The translations under genes and the position numbers were made by a program. Below, piece by piece: positions 1 through 6,368 of a stretch of 7,523 nt of DNA; the first letter of the stretch is position 1; every line of letters starts with the position of its first letter. The notes beneath the pieces were generated by a model. It was given only the letters and a program-made list of their open reading frames with translations. It was not told the DNA's origin and ran no database searches. Source of the stretch: Bacilli bacterium (GTDB lineage Bacteria > Bacillota_I > Bacilli_A > RF39 > UBA660); contig JAQVZV010000038.1 in NCBI GenBank assembly GCA_028708005.1, forward strand, positions 1 to 7,523, written 5' to 3'.

Positions 1-141
1 GATGATAAAAAATCAATAGCGTTATCATTAACATTTATGGATACAAATAAAACATTAACTGATGATGAAGTTAATGCTGTATTAAATAATATTATTAACG
101 AAGTAACAACTAAATTAAATGGCCTGCTTCGTGACAAGTAA
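1..141 (+). CDS. pheT: Phenylalanyl-tRNA synthetase beta subunit, C-terminal fragment
   Basis: This is the 3' end of a gene that begins left of the window; 46 codons and a TAA stop are visible in frame 1. The peptide starts DDKKSIALSLTFMD, continues through TLTDDEVNAVLNNI and ends LLRDK. This matches the end of the ferredoxin-fold anticodon-binding domain of bacterial PheT, where a KKSLAF-type strand, a TLTDEEV-type helix start and a short charged tail are usual. PheT forms the alpha2beta2 enzyme with PheS that charges tRNA-Phe in the cytoplasm; this last domain grips the anticodon. pheS is expected just upstream but cannot be seen. The stop codon abuts the stop codon of the converging sspI gene, and no terminator hairpin is visible between them. 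The identification rests on the motif pattern of a short fragment, but the fit is good. Confidence 0.88.
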   Translation, partial: DDKKSIALSLTFMDTNKTLTDDEVNAVLNNIINEVTTKLNGLLRDK

Positions 142-348
142 TTATTTAAAGTGCTTTAAGAGAATGTGTAGAATGTTGTTTTTCTCATTGTCGTCACTAG
201 CATTCCAAATGATTTCAAAGAAAAAACCTAAACCAGGGAGCGTTATATCGTCTCCCTTTTTTAATGATTCTTCAATACTTTGTTTTATATCATCTATAGT
301 TGCATCTTTGAAATTATTTTCAATATATTTCCTTATATCGATATTCAT
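142..348 (-). CDS. sspI: Small acid-soluble spore protein I (SspI family)
   Basis: A 68-residue protein, close to the roughly 70 residues usual for SspI. The signature is visible: an N-terminal hydrophilic helix (MNIDIRKYIENNF), then LPGLG at residues 37-41 and FEIIW at 44-48, followed by a charged helix. Bacillus SspI has the same order, LPGLG then a FEVIW-like block. The family is a minor spore-core protein made in the forespore; its exact role is not known. The frame is open for 20 more codons upstream (to 408), but I chose the ATG at 348 because an AGGTGA ribosome binding site sits 4 bases before it, and the upstream extension is an unlikely hydrophobic leader. In Bacillus subtilis sspI also lies next to the pheST region, so the neighbourhood supports the call. 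A CATAATT at 391-385 on this strand resembles a forespore -10 element, but I found no matching -35. Confidence 0.88.
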   Translation of the reverse strand: MNIDIRKYIENNFKDATIDDIKQSIEESLKKGDDITLPGLGFFFEIIWNASDDNEKNNILHILLKHFK

Positions 349-352
349 AAAA

Positions 353-358
353 TCACCT
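353..358 (-). promoter_or_regulatory. Ribosome binding site deciding the sspI start
   Basis: On the minus strand AGGTGA ends 4 bases before the ATG at 348. This favours the 68-residue SspI start over the more upstream ATG at 408, which has no comparable site. Confidence 0.75.
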
Positions 359-367
359 ATCAATAGT

Positions 368-397
368 TTGAGTAAAAATGGGAAAATTATGTATACA
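368..397 (+). promoter_or_regulatory. Candidate sigma-A promoter for lemA
   Basis: TTGAGT at 368-373 and TATACA at 392-397 are separated by 18 bp and lie about 55 bp before the lemA start, in the divergent region between sspI and lemA. Both hexamers are imperfect, and other AT-rich hexamers nearby (TATGTT at 412, TATAGT at 422) have no good -35 partner. This is a consensus match by eye only. Confidence 0.4.
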
Positions 398-453
398 CAA
401 ATAAACAAAAGTATGTTATCATATAGTTATATAGATAGGAGGAAATCAAGGAA

Positions 454-1014
454 ATGTGGAAATTTATTTTAATTATTTTATTAATAGTTGTTTTATTAAT
501 TGTTCTCTTTGTTATAAGTAGTTATAATGCATTAATAAAACTAAGAAATAGGGTTAGTGATCAATGGGCTCAAATTGATGTTCAATTAAAAAGAAGGGCT
601 GATTTAATACCTAATTTAGTGGAAACAGTAAAGGGCTATGCCGCTCATGAAAAAGACACTTTAGATGCTGTCATTCAAGCGCGCAATGCTTTTAAGAGTG
701 CTACTACACCTGAAGCAGAAATGCAGGCGTCAGGAGAACTAACACAAGCCTTAGGCAGGATTTTCGCATTAGCAGAAGCATATCCAGAGTTGAAAGCTAA
801 TCAAAATTTCTTACAATTACAAGGTGATTTAACTGAGATTGAAGAAAAGATTGCATATGCTCGTCAATTTTATAATGATAGTGTTTTATCTTATAAAAAC
901 AAATTAGAATTATTTCCTACTAATATAGTAGCGGGAATGTTCAAATTTGAACCAAAAGCTTTCTTTGAAACTAATGAACAAGACAGAGAAGCTCCAAAAG
1001 TGTCATTCAAATAA
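454..1014 (+). CDS. lemA: LemA family membrane protein
   Basis: A 186-residue protein, the usual length for the LemA family. It begins with one hydrophobic segment at about residues 3-23, followed by the family core: SDQWAQIDVQLKRRADLIPN at 35-54, then LVETVKGYAAHE at 55-66 and a long helical domain. The near-terminal block YARQFYNDSV, the FPTNIVAG motif and the final PKVSFK are also typical. LemA proteins are anchored by the N-terminal helix with a helical-bundle domain; the molecular function is not established. The start is supported by AGGAGG at 437-442. The gene is followed 40 bp later by a DUF2207 gene, a pairing seen in many Firmicutes, so the two products probably act together at the membrane (inference). 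A terminator hairpin starts inside the stop codon. Confidence 0.93.
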   Translation: MWKFILIILLIVVLLIVLFVISSYNALIKLRNRVSDQWAQIDVQLKRRADLIPNLVETVKGYAAHEKDTLDAVIQARNAFKSATTPEAEMQASGELTQALGRIFALAEAYPELKANQNFLQLQGDLTEIEEKIAYARQFYNDSVLSYKNKLELFPTNIVAGMFKFEPKAFFETNEQDREAPKVSFK

Positions 1015-1039
1015 AACTTGATTTGTTCAAGTTTTTTTT
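1013..1039 (+). terminator. Intrinsic terminator between lemA and the DUF2207 gene
   Basis: AAAACTTGA at 1013-1021 pairs perfectly with TCAAGTTTT at 1027-1035 around a 5-base TTTGT loop, and T continues to 1039. The hairpin starts within the lemA TAA stop and ends only a few bases before the next ribosome binding site. I see no separate promoter for the downstream gene in the remaining space, so it is more likely a partial (read-through) terminator that lowers expression of the second gene relative to lemA. Confidence 0.75.
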
Positions 1040-1054
1040 AAGAAAGAGGTAGTT

Positions 1055-2902
1055 ATGAAAAAGATATTACTAATTCTTTTGTTATTTATACCTATAGGTA
1101 TAAAAGCATTAGAACCTAATTATAAAATTGATGGTTTTTATGTTGAAGCAGATATTCATGAAAATGGAGATATGTTAGTTAAAGAGCAAATAGTAATGAG
1201 GGGCTCTTTTAATGGGTATATTAGAGATCTATACTACAAGGGGAATTATACTTTATATGATGCTTCTGATATTCAATTAAATAGGGTTTGTGAAGTAACA
1301 CCACTAAGTCCTGGTAACTTTGATTTGGTAAATAACATTGTAGACTGCTTCCACAGGGTTGCGTATGCTAATCCGGGAGATTCGCATGTTTATACTCATG
1401 CTAATTATAATGATAGCATATCATTGAAGATGTTTAATTATACTGAAAACGGGACTAGCGTTTTTTATATTGAATATTTACTAAAAGATGTAATTGTTAT
1501 TCATGAAGATGTAGCTGAATTATATTGGACTTTTATGGGTAGTACTTTTGATGATGCCATCGCTGATGTAAAAATAACAATTAATTTACCTGGTGAAGTG
1601 GATGAATTGAGAGTATGGGCTCATGGTCCAATCTATGGTAATATCGTGCCAAAAGACAATAAAAGAATTGTTGCTACCATCAAAAAATTAGGAGCTAATA
1701 ATTTGGTTGATATTAGATCAACTTTTGACAAGGAGATTATACCTTTAGGCACTAAATTAGCTAAGTCAGTTGCTTTACCTAACATTCTAAAAGAAGAAGA
1801 AGCTTTAGCTAATGAGGCTAACCTGCAAAGAAAAAGAGCTAAAGCGATATCTGGTGGTATTCTAGGACTAAATGTTCTATGGATAATTGGGGCTATAGCA
1901 TTAGCTATCTCTACTTACCGAAAATATGATAAAGAGTATAAGTCTAGTTTTCAATTAGAATATCATCGTGAATTTCCAGCAGAATACGGACCAGAAATTG
2001 TTGAATACTTAATGAAAGAACAAGTAACACCTAGTTCTCTTTCAGCAATGATTTTAAATATTATTAGAAAAAAGATCTTTGAAGTAAGGGAAGAAGAAGG
2101 CAAGCGAGGTAAGAAAAATTATGTCTTAGTAAAGAAAGACATACTGAATATTGAATTGACTAAGGAAGAACAATATGTTATCGATTGGTTAATAGATGAA
2201 TTGGGTGATGGTAAAGAAATTTCTTTTCAGACTATTAAAGAAGCTTCACAAACAATTAGTAGTGCTCGTGATTTCGCTAGAAAATATAATAATTGGCAAA
2301 AACTCATAAAAAATAAGGCTATTTCAGAAGAATTTTATGAAGAATACTTGGGTATTAAGATAAAGGGAATATTATATGCTGTCACGGGGTTCATTATTGC
2401 ATTTTTTTCAGCTCCTTTTATAGCAATGCCTACGATATCAATAACGGCCATTATCCTATCTATTATACTATGTATATATTTTATTACTTTTAAACGAAGA
2501 ACAATTAAAGGAAACGATCATTTTACTAAGTGGTCAGCTTTTAAAAAGTTTTTGTTAGATTTTGGGAGATTTAATGAAAAAGAGTTGCCCGAAGTGGTTT
2601 TGTGGGAAAAGTATTTAGTCTATGCTACAGTTTTCGGTATTGCTTCAAAGGTGGCAAAAACTATGGAAATAAGAATCCAAGATATGAATGTTGATACAAC
2701 AATCCCAACATATTCCAATATTTATATGAACCATTATTTTACAGATAGTTTAACGCAAACTATTAATACTACCAAAGACATGTCGTTTAGTAGGATTAGT
2801 GAAAGCTCATCATCATCAGGCTCTGGTTTTGGTGGGGGTGGTTTCTCTAGTGGCGGCGGATTTGGTGGTGGAGGAAGCGGCGGTGGCGGTAGAGGCTTCT
2901 AA
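1055..2902 (+). CDS. DUF2207 family membrane protein with glycine-rich tail
   Basis: A 615-residue protein of the DUF2207 family. Order of parts: a signal peptide (MKKILLILLLFIPIGIKA, likely cut near residue 18); a large extracytoplasmic domain at about 20-260 starting YKIDGFYVEADIHENGDMLV; a membrane helix at about 266-287; a cytoplasmic domain with the EYHREFPAEYGPEIVEYL and PSSLSAMILNIIRKK blocks; two more helices at about 438-457 and 460-479; a conserved region with KWSAFKKFLLDFG (492-504) and LWEKYLVYA (516-524); and a Gly/Ser tail from about 587 rich in FGGGG and SGGG units, ending GGRGF. All are hallmarks of the family, which often neighbours lemA; its biochemical role is unknown. The ATG at 1055 has AAAGAGGT at 1043-1050. 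No frameshift or truncation is visible. Transcription probably comes from the lemA promoter through the intervening terminator. Confidence 0.9.
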   Translation: MKKILLILLLFIPIGIKALEPNYKIDGFYVEADIHENGDMLVKEQIVMRGSFNGYIRDLYYKGNYTLYDASDIQLNRVCEVTPLSPGNFDLVNNIVDCFHRVAYANPGDSHVYTHANYNDSISLKMFNYTENGTSVFYIEYLLKDVIVIHEDVAELYWTFMGSTFDDAIADVKITINLPGEVDELRVWAHGPIYGNIVPKDNKRIVATIKKLGANNLVDIRSTFDKEIIPLGTKLAKSVALPNILKEEEALANEANLQRKRAKAISGGILGLNVLWIIGAIALAISTYRKYDKEYKSSFQLEYHREFPAEYGPEIVEYLMKEQVTPSSLSAMILNIIRKKIFEVREEEGKRGKKNYVLVKKDILNIELTKEEQYVIDWLIDELGDGKEISFQTIKEASQTISSARDFARKYNNWQKLIKNKAISEEFYEEYLGIKIKGILYAVTGFIIAFFSAPFIAMPTISITAIILSIILCIYFITFKRRTIKGNDHFTKWSAFKKFLLDFGRFNEKELPEVVLWEKYLVYATVFGIASKVAKTMEIRIQDMNVDTTIPTYSNIYMNHYFTDSLTQTINTTKDMSFSRISESSSSSGSGFGGGGFSSGGGFGGGGSGGGGRGF

Positions 2903-2962
2903 TTATATGAAATAATCACTAAAATATTAGATATAATAATAAAATAAAAATAGACACTTTAC

Positions 2963-2990
2963 AAAGGGCAAATAATAATTTTGTCCTTTT
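2963..2990 (+). terminator. Probable terminator of the lemA-DUF2207 unit
   Basis: AAAGGGCAAA at 2963-2972 pairs with TTTGTCCTTT at 2980-2989 (10 bp including one G-U) around a 7-base AT loop. The T run is short (2987-2990, then AG), so termination may be moderate. It lies in the 156-bp gap between the DUF2207 gene and the next gene, just before a good promoter, which fits a transcription unit boundary. The rest of the gap is featureless AT-rich sequence. Confidence 0.65.
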
Positions 2991-3002
2991 AGTATTCATG
3001 AG

Positions 3003-3031
3003 TTTATACTTTTTGTTATAAATGGTATAAT
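3003..3031 (+). promoter_or_regulatory. Sigma-A promoter (extended -10) for the small membrane protein gene and polA
   Basis: TATAAT at 3026-3031 is a perfect -10 preceded by TGG at 3023-3025, the extended -10 form. TTTATA at 3003-3008 is a 4-of-6 -35 match with a 17-bp spacer. Transcription would begin near 3038, about 20 bases before the start codon of the next gene, with GAGAAGG at 3044-3050 as ribosome binding site. Confidence 0.72.
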
Positions 3032-3058
3032 TAATATATAAGAGAGAAGGTATTAATA

Positions 3059-3424
3059 ATGGAAAAGAAGATATTGTATGGTGTTATTATTTTTCTTATC
3101 TCAATTTTAGTTCTAATATTGAGTATAGTTCCTGCCAACAACCAAATGTTTATGGGATTACAGCCTAAAGCTATATACAAAGGATATAAAATATATGATA
3201 TTGTTGAACAGAAAGGTTTAGCTTGCGCTGAAGCGATTGAAATACTAGATAGGGATAATGTATACGATTATTATTTTAATTGCCTAAAGAGTGATAGGAT
3301 TTATTTTGTAAGTGACAATGAAGTGATTAAAGTAAGAGAAGCATATAATAAGGGGATTATAACGAAAGAGAAATTATATGAGTTAGGTATTGTTGATAGG
3401 ATGGTGAGATTGAATGAAGAATAG
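3059..3424 (+). CDS. Small membrane-anchored protein of unknown function
   Basis: I do not recognise a named family. The 121-residue product has a short basic start (MEKK), one strongly hydrophobic helix at about residues 5-25, then a roughly 95-residue soluble domain. The positive start suggests the N-terminus inside and the domain outside (inference). The domain has two cysteines, C56 in GLACAEAIEIL and C75 in YDYYFNCLKSDRIYFV, which could form a disulfide if exported. It ends with a helical ITKEKLYELGI block. I recall similar CAEAIE...NCLKS...ITKEKL-type domains in small uncharacterised Firmicutes proteins, but cannot confirm this without a search. The gene has a good promoter and ribosome binding site (AGAGAAGG, 8 bases before ATG). 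Its last 11 bases overlap the polA start, so the two are co-transcribed and probably translationally coupled. A role in DNA replication is not implied by the sequence. Confidence 0.75.
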   Translation: MEKKILYGVIIFLISILVLILSIVPANNQMFMGLQPKAIYKGYKIYDIVEQKGLACAEAIEILDRDNVYDYYFNCLKSDRIYFVSDNEVIKVREAYNKGIITKEKLYELGIVDRMVRLNEE

Positions 3425-5990
3425 AGTAATACTGATAGATGGTAATAATTTATTATTTAGGAGTTATTATGCAACGGCCTATACCGGTAATATGATGAAA
3501 AACTCCAAAGGCTTTCCAACCAATGCATTACTTGGCTTTGTTAATATGTTGAACAAAATTATTAATGAGGAACAACCTACTTATATAGCGGTTGCTTTTG
3601 ATAAGGGAAAAACTTTTAGACATGATAGTTATGACGCTTATAAAGAAGGACGTATTGAAATGCCCGATGAGCTTAGAGTTCAATTTGGTGTAGCTAAGAC
3701 TATTCTTGATAATATGGGAATTAGATATTTTGAAGTGGACGGTTATGAAGCTGATGATATTGTTGGTACATTTAGTCAAATGATTACCAATACTAATGAT
3801 TATCAAGGAATTATTATAAGTAGTGATAAAGACTTACTTCAATTGATTAATGATAAAATAGAGGTTAAATTATTAAAAACCCAAGATTATATTAGAATGG
3901 ATAAAAGTTCATTTGTTGATACTTATGGAATTGAGCCAATTAAGATTATTGATTTAAAGGGTTTACAAGGTGATGCTTCAGATAACATTCCTGGAGTTAA
4001 AGGGGTAGGCGAAAAGACAGCTCTAAAACTTCTACAAGAGTACAATAGTGTTGAAAATATCTATGTAAATATTGATAAAATAAGTGGTAAATTAAAAGAA
4101 AAGTTATTAGCTGATAAAGATAATGCTTTTATGAGCAAGCAATTAGCTACCATTTATAAAGAGGTTCCACTTAATACAAAGTTAGAAGATATTAAATATA
4201 CTGGACCAGTTATTAATGAATTGATAAAAACTTACGAAGAACTAGAGTTTTATTCTTTAATAAAAAATATAAAAGGTAAGGAACCTAGAACTATTAATGA
4301 CGTTAAAATTATAAGTGATATAGATGACATAAGGATAGAGGGAGAAGTTGCTGTTTACTTAGAAGTGCTTGGAACTAACTATCATATGGGTAAAATTTTA
4401 GGAATGGGTGTATATAACGATTCTGATTCATTTTATATCCCTTATGAGGTATTAAAAGAAAAACCATCATTTTTAATGGATAATCCTAAATATACTTATG
4501 ATTTGAAAAAGATGGTGGTATCTTTAAAGTACCAAGAAGTAGATGTTGATAATATTGTCTTTGATACGATGTTGGCAGCTTATTTATTAAATTATAATAT
4601 TAAAGATGATATTGCATATTTATCTAATCAATTAGGGTATGATATTCCTTTTTATGAAATAATAAGTAAATCTAAGGATTTAGACGAAAAAATTGTCGCA
4701 GATATGTGCGTTAGAAAAGCAAAGTTTATATATGAAACAAGAGAAAAGTTTATTTCGGAACTTAAAAAAGAAGAATGTATTACATTGTTTGAAGAAATTG
4801 AATTCCCACTAGCTTTCGTACTAGCTGATATGGAATATACCGGTGTTAATGTAGATCGTAAAACAATGATCGATATGGGGGAAGAAATTAATATAAAGCT
4901 AGAGTTTTTAGAAAAAGATATTTTCAATTTGGCAGGCGTTTCTTTTAATATCGCATCTCCTAAACAGTTAGGCGAGGTTTTATTTAATAGATTAAAGCTT
5001 CCTTATAGAGGCCCTAAGAAAGGTTTATCAACAAGTAGGGCCGTGTTAGAAAAACTAAGAGATGAGCATCCTATTATTAATAAGATATTAGAATATCGTA
5101 TGTTGTCTAAAATAAAGAGTACATATATAACCGGGATGATAGATTTTGTGTTATTAGATAATAAAATTCATACTATCTATAATCAAACATTAACAAGAAC
5201 GGGTAGATTATCATCATCAGACCCTAATTTACAAAATATTCCTATTAGATATGATTATGGTCGCTTGATTCGTAAGGCTTTTGTCCCAAGTAAGGGTCAT
5301 GAAATAATGGCGTCGGATTATTCTCAAATTGAACTTCGTGTTTTCGCACACATGTCTGGTGTTGAAAGTTTGGTTGATGCCTTTAACCAAGGGATGGATA
5401 TTCATACCAAGACTGCTATGGATATCTTTAAAGTTAGTATGGCTGAAGTTAATAGTGAAATGAGACGAAAAGCTAAAGCTGTTAACTTTGGTATTTTATA
5501 TGGCATTAGTAGTTTTGGATTATCTGATGATTTGGATATTGATGTGAAGGAAGCTAAAATATTCATTGATAAATATTTTGAGACTTATCCTGGGGTAAAA
5601 GTATATATGGATGGTATGATAAAAGAAGCTTATGCTGATGGTTATGTTAAAACAATTATGAACCGTAAACGAGTTATTGAAGAATTAAATAACAAGAATT
5701 ATATGATTAGACAACAAGGTGAACGAATGGCACTTAATACACCAATTCAAGGTAGTAGTGCAGACATTATTAAAAAAGCTATGATTGATATCTATCGTGA
5801 ATTTAACAAGCGTAATCTAAAGAGTAAAATGATTATTCAAGTGCATGATGAGCTTATTTTTGATGTAGCTAGAGAAGAAAAGGATATAGTTTTAAAGATT
5901 GTTACGGAACTGATGGAGAATTGTTATAAACTTAGAGTGCCACTTAAAGTTGAAACCTCTTTTGGGAGAAATTGGTATCAAACTAAGTAA
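3414..5990 (+). CDS. polA: DNA polymerase I
   Basis: An 858-residue family A polymerase, close to the 880 of Bacillus subtilis. It fills gaps and removes RNA primers during replication and excision repair. The N-terminal 5'-3' nuclease keeps its acidic metal ligands: LIDGNN near residue 7, EADD at 112-115, SSDKD at 136-140, and GDASDN at 186-191 followed by a PGVKGVGEKTALKLL helix-hairpin-helix. The middle 3'-5' exonuclease-like domain (about 300-460) is degenerate: the first catalytic Asp is replaced in AVYLEVL (313-318), and Met and Lys fill the YxxxD positions near 431-435, though D363 remains; proofreading is probably absent, as in Bacillus PolA. The polymerase domain is intact: DYSQIELR with D635, RRKAKAVNFGILYG (684-697) with K688 and F692, and QVHDE with H811 and D812. 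GGTGAG lies 5 bases before the ATG. The gene overlaps the upstream membrane protein gene by 11 bp. Confidence 0.97.
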   Translation: MKNRVILIDGNNLLFRSYYATAYTGNMMKNSKGFPTNALLGFVNMLNKIINEEQPTYIAVAFDKGKTFRHDSYDAYKEGRIEMPDELRVQFGVAKTILDNMGIRYFEVDGYEADDIVGTFSQMITNTNDYQGIIISSDKDLLQLINDKIEVKLLKTQDYIRMDKSSFVDTYGIEPIKIIDLKGLQGDASDNIPGVKGVGEKTALKLLQEYNSVENIYVNIDKISGKLKEKLLADKDNAFMSKQLATIYKEVPLNTKLEDIKYTGPVINELIKTYEELEFYSLIKNIKGKEPRTINDVKIISDIDDIRIEGEVAVYLEVLGTNYHMGKILGMGVYNDSDSFYIPYEVLKEKPSFLMDNPKYTYDLKKMVVSLKYQEVDVDNIVFDTMLAAYLLNYNIKDDIAYLSNQLGYDIPFYEIISKSKDLDEKIVADMCVRKAKFIYETREKFISELKKEECITLFEEIEFPLAFVLADMEYTGVNVDRKTMIDMGEEINIKLEFLEKDIFNLAGVSFNIASPKQLGEVLFNRLKLPYRGPKKGLSTSRAVLEKLRDEHPIINKILEYRMLSKIKSTYITGMIDFVLLDNKIHTIYNQTLTRTGRLSSSDPNLQNIPIRYDYGRLIRKAFVPSKGHEIMASDYSQIELRVFAHMSGVESLVDAFNQGMDIHTKTAMDIFKVSMAEVNSEMRRKAKAVNFGILYGISSFGLSDDLDIDVKEAKIFIDKYFETYPGVKVYMDGMIKEAYADGYVKTIMNRKRVIEELNNKNYMIRQQGERMALNTPIQGSSADIIKKAMIDIYREFNKRNLKSKMIIQVHDELIFDVAREEKDIVLKIVTELMENCYKLRVPLKVETSFGRNWYQTK

Positions 5991-6025
5991 TTTATTTGTT
6001 TATATTTAGGAAATGATGTCTATTA

Positions 6026-6055
6026 TTGTCAAACGAATGGCACTTCTATTGTAAT
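6026..6055 (+). promoter_or_regulatory. Sigma-A promoter for rpoZ
   Basis: TTGTCA at 6026-6031 (5 of 6 to consensus) and TGTAAT at 6050-6055 (5 of 6) have an 18-bp spacer. The predicted start near 6062 leaves a leader of about 40 bases before the GTG start. No clear terminator hairpin was found between polA (ends 5990) and this promoter, so polA read-through may also reach rpoZ. Confidence 0.6.
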
Positions 6056-6083
6056 CCCTTCATATTTTGTATATCTTAATAAT

Positions 6084-6089
6084 AGGGAG
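6084..6089 (+). promoter_or_regulatory. Ribosome binding site for the GTG start of rpoZ
   Basis: AGGGAG lies 11 bases before GTG at 6101. It decides the start, since no ATG exists in this frame near the conserved YPSID motif, which must be at the N-terminus. Confidence 0.65.
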
Positions 6090-6100
6090 TGTGATAAAGC

Positions 6101-6295
6101 GTGATTTATCCATCAATTGATAAATTATTAACTTTAGTAGATTCAAAATATACATTAGTTACGGTAGCAGCGGCTCGTTCAAGACAAATAGTTGAAACAG
6201 GGCATATGCAAATTAATGAGAAGTCGAGCAAATGTAAGACACCTTTGGGTAAAGCTTTAGAAGAGATATCAGAAAACTTAATACATATAAGATAG
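6101..6295 (+). CDS. rpoZ: DNA-directed RNA polymerase omega subunit
   Basis: A 64-residue protein, normal for Firmicutes omega (about 60-70 residues). The family pattern is complete: MIYPSIDKLLTLVDSKYTLV at 1-20, AARSRQI in the following helix and LGKALEEI near the end. Omega binds the beta-prime subunit and helps RNA polymerase assembly and stability. Translation starts at GTG. In most Firmicutes rpoZ follows gmk and precedes coaBC or priA; here it stands between polA and recX with its own promoter and terminator, so it is a single-gene unit. The stop codon TAG lies inside the terminator hairpin that begins in the coding sequence. Confidence 0.92.
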   Translation: MIYPSIDKLLTLVDSKYTLVTVAAARSRQIVETGHMQINEKSSKCKTPLGKALEEISENLIHIR

Positions 6296-6309
6296 TATTA
6301 AGTTTTTTT
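6273..6309 (+). terminator. Intrinsic terminator overlapping the rpoZ 3' end
   Basis: AAAACTTAATAC at 6273-6284 pairs perfectly with GTATTAAGTTTT at 6295-6306 around a 10-base loop, and the T run covers 6303-6309. The left arm encodes the last rpoZ residues before the stop at 6293-6295, and the right arm begins on the last base of that stop. Confidence 0.8.
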
Positions 6310-6338
6310 CTATAAAGTAATAACTTTTTAATTGAACA

Positions 6339-6347
6339 TGATATAAT
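6339..6347 (+). promoter_or_regulatory. Extended -10 promoter for recX
   Basis: TGATATAAT at 6339-6347 is a perfect TGn-TATAAT extended -10. There is no good -35 hexamer at 17-18 bp, which extended -10 promoters tolerate. The predicted start near 6354 gives a leader of only about 15 bases, just enough for the AGAGGTGAT ribosome binding site at 6357-6365. I see no LexA-type operator here. Confidence 0.65.
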
Positions 6348-6368
6348 TAATAAACAAGAGGTGATAGT

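Noticed and set aside
146..159. Palindrome TTAAAGTGCTTTAA at the sspI end as a terminator
   Set aside because: It gives only about five A-T pairs with a 4-base loop and no T run; too weak to call.
349..408. N-terminal extension of SspI from the ATG at 408
   Set aside because: The 20 extra residues are a hydrophobic stretch not found in SspI, and the ribosome binding site at 353-358 points to the ATG at 348.
385..415. Sigma-G-like -10 elements (CATAATT, CATACTT) upstream of sspI on the minus strand
   Set aside because: Neither has a recognisable -35 at 17-18 bp, so a forespore promoter is expected but not shown.
119..472. Open frame of 117 codons on the plus strand across the pheT end, sspI and lemA start
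   Set aside because: It lies antisense to sspI and overlaps two real genes, has no ribosome binding site, and the product is low-complexity Ser/Ile/Phe-rich sequence.
2932..2937. TATAAT in the gap after the DUF2207 gene
   Set aside because: It has no -35 and no extended -10, and a terminator hairpin lies just downstream at 2963-2990; the motif is expected by chance in such AT-rich DNA.
3528..3806. Open frame of 92 codons on the minus strand within polA
   Set aside because: Antisense to a conserved coding region, with no ribosome binding site and no recognisable product.
4652..4927. Open frame of 91 codons on the minus strand within polA
   Set aside because: Serine/isoleucine-rich shadow of the polA reading frame with no start signals.
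6013..6054. Possible 13-residue leader peptide (MMSIIVKRMALLL) upstream of rpoZ
   Set aside because: It overlaps the predicted rpoZ promoter, so it would not be in that transcript; the AGGAA before it is too close to the ATG to serve well, and no attenuator follows.
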